A DNA stretch of 64,000 nucleotides from Kappaphycus alvarezii (lineage: Eukaryota > Rhodophyta > Florideophyceae > Gigartinales > Solieriaceae). The translations under genes and the position numbers were made by a program. Within the stretch, counting starts at the first letter, position 1; each line of letters starts with the position of its first letter. Positions 57,140 to 64,000 of this stretch are shown here, one piece after another. The stretch covers positions 372,001 to 436,000 of the forward strand of contig NADL03000459.1 of the NCBI GenBank assembly GCA_002205965.3, written 5' to 3'. Below the pieces are notes generated by a model. It made no database searches and was not told where the DNA came from. It saw nothing but the letters and a program-made list of their open reading frames with translations.

Positions 57140-58739
57140 TTCATGGTCCATCACAGCCCCGAGAGATCCCCATTGTTTCGTTGATGTTGTAAAATTAGCA
57201 ATAGTTGACTAGAAATGCCCGTGACTTCTTGGAGATCGGAATGACTGTCGAAAGTTGTCACACTTCCCTTGAATCGCACCTTCAGGCGAGTGAAAACGCC
57301 ACATGCAAACCGGTAGTGGCTCTGCTCGTGAATCTTGCTGTGCTACCTACGGGGCTCCTGAGATCTTATCGCTCGCTTCATTTCCGCGCAGGCCTTGCAG
57401 GAGTGGCATTTGGGTACGCAGCAGCAAACAGCTGTTTGTCCCCACACAACGCTTCTCAAGGTGCAAGCATTTTGCCATAAATACTTCTGACTTCTGAGGT
57501 AGAGGTACCATAGCTGACACCCGTTTTACTGATGCCATAAAGTTACTACTAATACCCGGAGCATATACTTTTGACCTTTTTGAGTCGGAACTCCACCTGA
57601 CTGGTTCTCTGGGCTCGACATAATGTGAAATCTTCAGAAACATCCCCAGCGCCTTGTCGGTCGCTGAATGGTGTGTTTTCTAAAGCGGTACTAACAAACG
57701 ATAAAATCGCCCAGTTTGAAAGCTTCTCCAAAAGAGATGAAACCCCTCGAGCGCAGCGAGGCAATATCCGATCTATCTCAAGGACAATAGAATGCTTCCC
57801 CAAGCCCTATACACGCAAGTCTCGCGTGCGCTCTGATCGAAACCACTTGTGCCTTGAGTAAGCCGCAGACTGTCGAGAGCTACGCGTGAACTTCACACAT
57901 AGCACATCCTCTTGAAAACGCGCTTCAAACGCGCTTCCCTGAAAATGAATGTCAAATCTGCTTTACGCCCTGAACAAAATCAGCCACTTCTGTATGCGCT
58001 CATAGCCACTAGTGATGCGGGGTTTCCCGGCCTATCAACCCTCAATCGTTTCGACGCCCGTCTGACCGGGGGCAACAATCCGGACGCCACAACACCGCTT
58101 TTCGGCACAGCTACCACTCACAAGTAAGTTCGTGCATGGATAGTCAGAACCTCGAGCCGTTTTGGAGGCTCTCCGCCACCTTACAAGGGAAGGATTGCTC
58201 CCCTCCGTTCTCTTCGAACTTAAAAATTATAGCGTTCCGAATCAAAACGCGAATGGAACCGGCTGCGGCATAAATGCCACACTGCATGGCGCGCGGATGC
58301 CCTAGAACAGCTTGGGAAGCACCGATTACCACGCGATAGGTATTGATGCCACAAACGGCGTAGGCCTATAATGGGCCTGGGATCCTCGAATTTCCTCCAG
58401 AAGTCTCCTTACTGGCTCGCGTCAACCGCGCCATTCTCGAGAAAGTAGGGCTAACTAATGTCACCATGAGCTTCCATACCCCATTCTTGAGCGGCACGGA
58501 AGGAACTAAACATGGCAACCGCCAGACATGCTCTTGTTGACCCCGCTACAACCCCCGTTTCACATGAAAATGATGCCTGCTCTTCAAGCTCCGCTTGTGG
58601 CACGATAACCACGTAATGATCATCTGGCGTACGATGATGGCCTTACGGCTTTACTATGACGTACTGTACTGTACCGAACTGTATTTCCGCTGCAGGACCC
58701 GACTATATCGCTAGCTAAGAGCTAACCGGGTGGTCCACG
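57140..58739. other. No gene supported; short repeat at 57517-57548
   Basis: A 91-codon frame (57205-57480) and others lack domains. The 57517-57548 stretch repeats 52044-52075. A GTACTGTACTGTACC run lies near 58,662. Confidence 0.4.
57517..57548 (+). repeat. Second copy of the short dispersed repeat
   Basis: Matches 52044-52075 with about two differences; here no transposon follows. Confidence 0.7.
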
Positions 58740-59372
58740 TCGGCCATGTGCGGTGGGGCGCGCGATGTGGCGGCCATAGCCACAGACGACCACAACGAGC
58801 AACTGATGCGCTCGTAGAGGCGCGTGCGGATAGTAGCGTCCGAGTTGTGGCATTTCCTAACAACTCGGGGTACGAACTCTTCGATGAATAACACAGTTTC
58901 GGGAGAAGGGGCACCATGGGACTCAAAAACCGAAGGCTGAAATCAGTAACCCGGGTCGCGGGAGGGGTGGGAGAAGGGCACCAGGCGTCTTGACAGCTTG
59001 TGTTGGAGGTCTTGTATCTTGCGGTGGTGCGTGAACCCGGCAGTGCCACCGGCGACTTGCGTCGCTTTTGTGAGGGAGAGCTGCTTGAACGGGGACGTCA
59101 CAGCGAGGTCAAATGCGATGGGCAGATCCGGGAGGCCGGCTCCAGGGTCACGGGGGTTGCACAAGGAGGGTGTCGGCTGAACTATAGTCCGTACCAGCGA
59201 CAAAATTCTCAACTTCAAACACATAGTCCACGTAGGCGGAGCGGAAATTTGGCTACGCGAACGCCTTGCGGACGGAGTTATGACGGTGAATGCGTATAAA
59301 CTCCGAAACGCAGTGGTTTGCGGCATAGTCACCTTGGACATCGAGGTCCTGCTGGTAGTGGTGGCATTTCAA
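58740..59372 (-). mobile_element. R2-type LINE fragment, copy C (3' end)
   Basis: On the minus strand from 59,372: DVQGDYAANHC, RIHRHNSVRKAF (knot and Arg-His-Asn motif), then LPDLPIAFDLAVTSPF (nuclease acidic pair, PD...D), KIQDLQHKLSRRL, FQPSVFESHGAPSPE, EEFVPRVVRKCHNS and ERISCSLWSSVAMAA. The sequence is related to copies A and B but clearly a different lineage. It begins exactly where copy B ends, and several frame changes break it. Confidence 0.65.
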
Positions 59373-62300
59373 GAGCAATGATGCGTGCTGTGGGGCACGA
59401 AAGATTACTGATACAGCACACGTTAACAAGACTGCGTCACCAAGCCTCTGATAGAGTTGAGTCTTCACTCCTCCTGTCGAGCATCCTCTGCGAGACGCGA
59501 CAACTACCGCGTACCTCTCTATGTCCTTGCATGTTGTCACAGAAGGTGATCCCAGGGAGTCGAAAGCCGGTGGCACAAAATTTCTTCCTAGTCTCAATCG
59601 TCCCAGCTGATCTCGCCAGGAATGACTTCCACTTTCGTGCCCAGATCCCCCTTCCTCTGCTTTTCTACCGCATTGGCAACCGCTCGCGCTTCCCGTGCTG
59701 CCATCGACAGATAGTTCTCCTGGTATGGCGATGATACGGTAACGCTGTACGCCACAGGCAGAGGGGGCAGGGTTTTCGCTGCATCAGACCGCGGGTGCAC
59801 CAGGATTTCCGCGGGTCGCGCACGACTCCTTGAACAGCTCTCAGCCAAATACCTTCACCACTGCTGTGTGCCGGTTGGTGCATCTGACACCTTTGTTATT
59901 AAGATCTACGGGATGGTCACTCCTAAAAGGTCCATGGGCCTGTGTCACTCCGCGCACTGCAGACAGCGCGGTGTCATCAAACATGGGAACTCCCAGGTGG
60001 TGACCTACCATCACTGTTCACATCTCTTTGCACGTCCTGTCGACCACGGACGGATGCGCAGTGGGGAAGGCTTCTGCAGTCGTCTCCAAATATGCTTGAG
60101 GGCGGATCCTCGCCGAATATCAGCTTCCCAGTGCGTTGCGGGGTTGGGAGACCTCGCTTGTTCATCATTCTTCCAAGAGGACTTTGCTGCTGACTCGCAC
60201 CAGGCTCGATATAGAATGTTGTGTAAATTATCGGGCTTCGCCGCAAGGCATGCTATTATCAGTGTTTCTGGGAGACCGCCACATCCATTAACAAAAGACG
60301 GATGGAGCCGTCGGACAAACTCGGGAGGTGTCCATCCGCTTCTGTGTATCTATACGCACGGTGATCTGACGCACCAGGCTCGTCAGGGCTTCGCAGTTGC
60401 TGTGCATCAATTATGCTTGCCGCATATGCTTCGACATTGAGCGTCGCCACAGGTGTGAAGCAATGACCGCCGTTGCGCAGAGGTAGGGGCAAATGCAATC
60501 GAAATACACCGGTCGTGGGCATAGTGTTGGAGCGCAAGTAAAATTCCATCTGCTCTTGGTCAGATCTCAGTGCAATGCCAGCAGTCACACCCGCGGGGTT
60601 TGCTTCACCATATGTTGAAGCTTGCATGCCAAAAACCAGAGCCAGTGAAGGTGGAACCGTATGTGTACCATAGATCAGGGACGTGTGTTTGCAGCCTCTG
60701 ATTTTCTCGCTGAGATAATTCTCCATGACTTAGGACGACCCAATCGGGCCCCCGAGGAGGCCAATGCTTTGGGTGGAGAAGTCCTTCCCTGGTAAGCAGT
60801 GTGGTAGTGGCGATATTCGGTTGCCAGGCTGATTCGGCCGGAATAGGCGGGTTTTTGCATGATTCAGGTAGAAGCCGTGATGGGGTCTTCTGGAGCTGAG
60901 GATGTCCACAGCCTTTTTCGAGCTCCGCATGAGTGCCTATGAGGTTGCTGCCCCCGGATACCATCTGTGTAGACCGTGCTGTGTAGGCCCAGCAATTTCC
61001 GTTTCCAACAGGTGCACTACGAGGGAAAATGTCTGCACGCTTGCCGGGTCCCCTTGCTGCATCCCTCCTTGGCCAGAGATGTCTTGTGCGGACGCCACAA
61101 GCAATATTAGCGACGGTACCTTGGTCGGCAGCAAGTTTAGTATGCTCTCTCTCGAGAACCGATTGAAAGCGTTACGTCCATCCACGGACACCAGTGCATA
61201 CTCTTCCTCGTCGCCTTGATGCTGAACCAGTCTCCTTGCTTCATGCACAATAGAATCTAGTCCAGGGCACGCCGTTGACCTCTTACAGGGGTGCGAGGGA
61301 CTCCCTCGTGTCTTCCAGTGCTTGTGGTACAGCACCTTTCTCACAAGGCGCCGCAGGGCGGTCCCAGTTGGACTGGCTGCAGTGTCGCAAAGGAGATCAG
61401 AGGGATTTTGTCGTCTGGAACGTCACCCTGCCGCCACACCGGCAGTTAAGGCCGACATGCCTGTCACCCGTGCTTCGGACTCAATGTTGTGTTGGCCAGC
61501 AAACGAAGGAGCCGTGGGGACATTCTGATCGGGCCCGGTGCGGAGTTTGGGTTCAGGCGTCGGAAAGCGGGTAGAATAGCCTCCTCAGTGATGTCCATCG
61601 AGAGCGGAATGTCTCTCGCTTCAGTAGCTTTTACCGAAGACGGGGGATTTTTGAGTTTTTTAAAGTATGGAAGATGTGATAGGTTGTATCCAAGCTGCTG
61701 GGAGACTGGTGCGGGGTGCAACCCTCGTAGACGGTCTGTAATTTCCAGGTCACGCACGTCACCCATGCGCGACTGATTTAGGGTGCGCATCGCACGCCCA
61801 TGTTATGCGGCTGTAGCTAAATGAGCGACACGGCGAAACTTGCGGCCGTGCCTCGTACCGGTCTGCTAAAGGGGACGCCGGACGATTCGTTCTTCTCTGG
61901 TGTGATGGGCTTGAATTGCATCTGTCCCAAATTCCCTCCGCTTGCCTGCGTTGACGCGACGGATGCGTTCGCGAAGTCCTCGGCCTTGTCTTCTCTGAGA
62001 CCGCTATCGGGCTTCCCTAATCAGCAGACGTCGCGAGACTGTAGTCAGAAAAAGGTGTATCTGGAGGAAGGCAATGCGGATTGCGTCAGGATTCCGTGCG
62101 TTCGCTGCAGTGCGGAAGAACCGTATGAATAATATTGCGAGACTGCATGCAATTCCCGGGTACGCGGTCGAAGATGTCTGAAAACCTTAGCTGGCTGTTC
62201 AGGGCATCGTAGGCCGAGGGAAGGGGCGTGGTTGGCGTGGACTGTTTGTGGGTTCCGGAGGAACAGGGTCGAGTTGTGCCTTCGCCATCTGCAACTCCTT

Positions 62301-63480
62301 CATGCGCTGCGACGGGGCCCGGATGTGGCAAGTGCGTCGCCTGGTCTTCGCCATTTTTATGGAGCGGGCTCCAGGAACAGGGCTTGGTTCCTTTGAGCCG
62401 CTGGGCGGTGCCTGTTTCCTACGGTATTGCAACCCGAAGGTTGGCAGGCGAGAGTTTCGCAGTTTTTGGGTGCGTGGGTGTCGTGCTTGTGGCCGGTGGT
62501 GTGGCGCTTTCGTGTTCCTCCCGGACTGTAGCGAGCTCCGGTATCTCCATTCCATCGTCCGATGTTTGTGGCTGTTTTGCGGTGGGCCGCTGCCGGAGTG
62601 TGCGGATCCGATGCTGCACCAGCGGTGTCCTGTACATCGGAGACAACTGTTGGTTTTCATTGGGATGCGAGTCGTCAGCTAAGGGTTCATCGTTTTGTTC
62701 CTTTGGCAGTGCCAAGTGTGGGCATCCCCCTGTAGAGCTTTGTAACAAAGCTTTCCACGAACGCATTTCCTCGTCGTAAAGTGGCTGCTGCTGCGTCAAT
62801 GAGGCGGGTGACTGCTTCCGCTGGGACCTTTTGATCTGCCACATTCATGTCGCAGGCTATGGTTTTGAGGCCAATCTCACCGGCGGCTGCAGTGCGAGCG
62901 CCGACTTGCCGCTCGACCTTTGGGAGCTCGGCGGTGATTTCTGACAGATTTGGAAACCATGAAATAAACATGACTACGCAACAGATTACTCGTGCAGAGA
63001 CGGGCATGAGGTAGGTCATTGCGGAGCATGTCGAGGATTTTGTGGAAAGTTGTAGAATCCGCAGCGTGGTGCACCACGATTGTCCTATCTCCCACTTTGT
63101 GAGGAGAGCGTACTGCAGTAATGTCTCTCCGGCGCGCTCTGACGCGACCAGCAGACATGCATGTGCGTCCGTATAAGAAGACAGGGCTCCCTTGCCTGAC
63201 TGCCCTGCGCTCAACGCAAGAGTGGACAACATCGGGGCCACTTCATACTCAAGCACTGTCGTTACGTTGTTGGGGGCGGGGGCGATACTGATTCGGTATC
63301 GACTGCGGACTGGCGTGGTCTTGGGATGGAGTGGTGCTGGGGAAGGGTTTAGGTATTTTACCCTTGGAAGATGTATTCGATCTAATCTGTGGTGGTAAAT
63401 CTTTATGGGTTGTACAATGTTGCACAGAAGCGTGCGGATGCGGGCGGTGGGTGGAAACCTGTCGCGCCTGCATTAGTTGG
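59373..63480 (-). mobile_element. R2-type LINE, copy B
   Basis: The second long copy of the copy A family. On the minus strand: ORF1-like region (63256-62687), DIFDRVPG segment (about 62,200), linker MRTLNQSRMGDVRDLEI and LRLLANTTLSP (61790-61464), RT with VSVDGRNAFNRFSR and GGMQQGDPASVQTFSL (61344-60937), thumb region (60726-60259), a CCHC remnant and the nuclease-like part (59848-59594: RPAEILVHPRSD, then YSVTVSSPY). Compared with copy A, the PAD motif reads PAE and the DVTV motif reads SVTV, so the nuclease pair is lost. The gene is split into at least seven frames. The 5' limit near 63,480 is approximate. Confidence 0.8.
62687..63256 (-). pseudogene. LINE copy B ORF1-like protein
   Basis: A 189-residue frame beginning MLEYEVAPMLSTLALSAG. 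It matches copy A ORF1 through SAGxxGxGAL, SEITAELPK (SELIVELPT in A) and VTRLIDAAAAT, FVESFVTKLY. The middle third reads differently from A, which suggests compensating frame changes. No nucleic-acid-binding motif is recognisable. Confidence 0.6.
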
Positions 63481-63638
63481 AGACTAAACGCGAAACGGGT
63501 AACGAAGTAGGATCTAAACTAAAGTTTTCCAGACAACTACAATCGACTCAAAAGGGTATGTGGTGCCGGGTTTTGCTGGAGCGATCCAACCTGCAAGCGA
63601 CAGAAATGGCGTACGGTGGGAAGTCATTACTGTAACTC

Positions 63639-63974
63639 TTGATTGCATGTGCGCTTAAGAAATGTCCGCCCAAGATGGCGAAGGTGCCTTGCCGCCTTTG
63701 GCTTTCGAAATGTGAAACGGGGATGTTGAAGGAAGGCTGCAGCTACCCCGACTTCACACACCGACCCCTTTCGACGCAGTTTTCAGAACACAGAAATATC
63801 CTTACAGCACTGGAGGGCTTACCTGATGGCCATATTCGCTTCGGCCTCTACCACGGGACAGCAACTGTGTACCGAGTAACGCATATTTTCCGCCTAGCGC
63901 CACCGACTCTCTCCGCGGAGGAATTCAACGTTATCAAGCGAGAAGAAATTCACCTGGTTTACCAACGCCATTAG
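63639..63974 (+). mobile_element. R2-type LINE fragment, copy D (RT thumb)
   Basis: A single frame of 111 residues. Its second half (LPDGHIRFGLYHGTATVYRV, THIFRLAPPTLS, FNVIKREEIHLV) aligns with the thumb segment of copy A (GDTRIRFHLHHICASACKLH, then RVMELTPASAS). It lies head to head with copy B. The window edge cuts off what follows, so its full extent is unknown. The first 50 residues are not recognisable. Confidence 0.55.
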
Positions 63975-64000
63975 CTGTTAGCCGTCGCCCGAATGAAACT

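Noticed and set aside
62228-62779. 183-codon Cys-rich plus-strand frame
   Set aside because: It is antisense to LINE copy B; the cysteines have no regular spacing.
1-64000. CRISPR arrays, tRNA and rRNA genes
   Set aside because: No regularly spaced repeats were seen. No tRNA-like T-loop with matching arms and no rRNA-like stretch could be recognised by eye; a covariance search would be needed to exclude a tRNA.

Overview
The window reads as nuclear DNA of a transposon-rich eukaryote. GT-AG introns, DNA transposons of several superfamilies, LINEs, a Ty3/gypsy-like fossil and a DIRS-like fossil rule out a prokaryote. A front-end fatty acid desaturase with a fused cytochrome b5, a plant-type 2Fe-2S domain fused to a DnaJ-type zinc finger, and an ABC1/ADCK kinase fit a photosynthetic protist; a red alga is my best guess, at moderate confidence and from gene content only. 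Nothing here proves the lineage.

Layout. 0.5-2.7 kb: decayed PIF/Harbinger element. 2.7-7.4 kb: mostly empty, one small helix-turn-helix ORF. 7.4-11.9 kb: old Ty3/gypsy-like fossil. 12.2-16.9 kb: R2-type (restriction-like endonuclease) LINE, copy A, interrupted by a 0.6 kb insertion. 17-23.6 kb: AT-rich decayed DNA with a second kind of LINE reverse transcriptase. 24.1-25.0 kb: second Harbinger lineage. 25.9-28.4 kb: decayed host-like genes (a two-RRM protein and a SANT/Myb-like protein). 29.4-35.7 kb: the main block of intact host genes (ABC1 kinase with a 15-nt microexon, ferredoxin/DnaJ-zinc-finger protein, multi-pass membrane protein). 36-40 kb: LINE fragment and a Tc1/mariner element. 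40.5-45 kb: a DIRS-like fossil and a possible small membrane-protein gene, flanked by direct repeats of about 155 bp. 45-49.3 kb: mostly empty, with a LINE scrap and a second Tc1/mariner element. 49.6-51.7 kb: third Harbinger lineage with convergent transposase and DNA-binding ORFs. 52.1-54.7 kb: pogo-like transposon with 20-bp inverted repeats. 55.5-57.1 kb: the front-end desaturase. 58.7-64 kb: three more LINE copies or fragments.

Host genes. Four genes look functional or nearly so: the ABC1 kinase, the ferredoxin/zinc-finger protein, the membrane protein and the desaturase. The desaturase is broken only by two single-base losses, both in G runs, which looks more like assembly error than decay. 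The first three sit within 6.3 kb and the desaturase is 20 kb away. They form no operon-like unit; lipid and plastid metabolism is a possible shared theme but is inference.

Mobile DNA. At least six pieces of one LINE superfamily lie in the window (12.2, 36.2, 47.5, 58.7, 59.4 and 63.6 kb). They share a reverse transcriptase, a CCHC knot and a PD...D nuclease-like C-terminus like that of R2-type elements. Three Harbinger lineages, two Tc1/mariner elements and one pogo element make up most of the rest.
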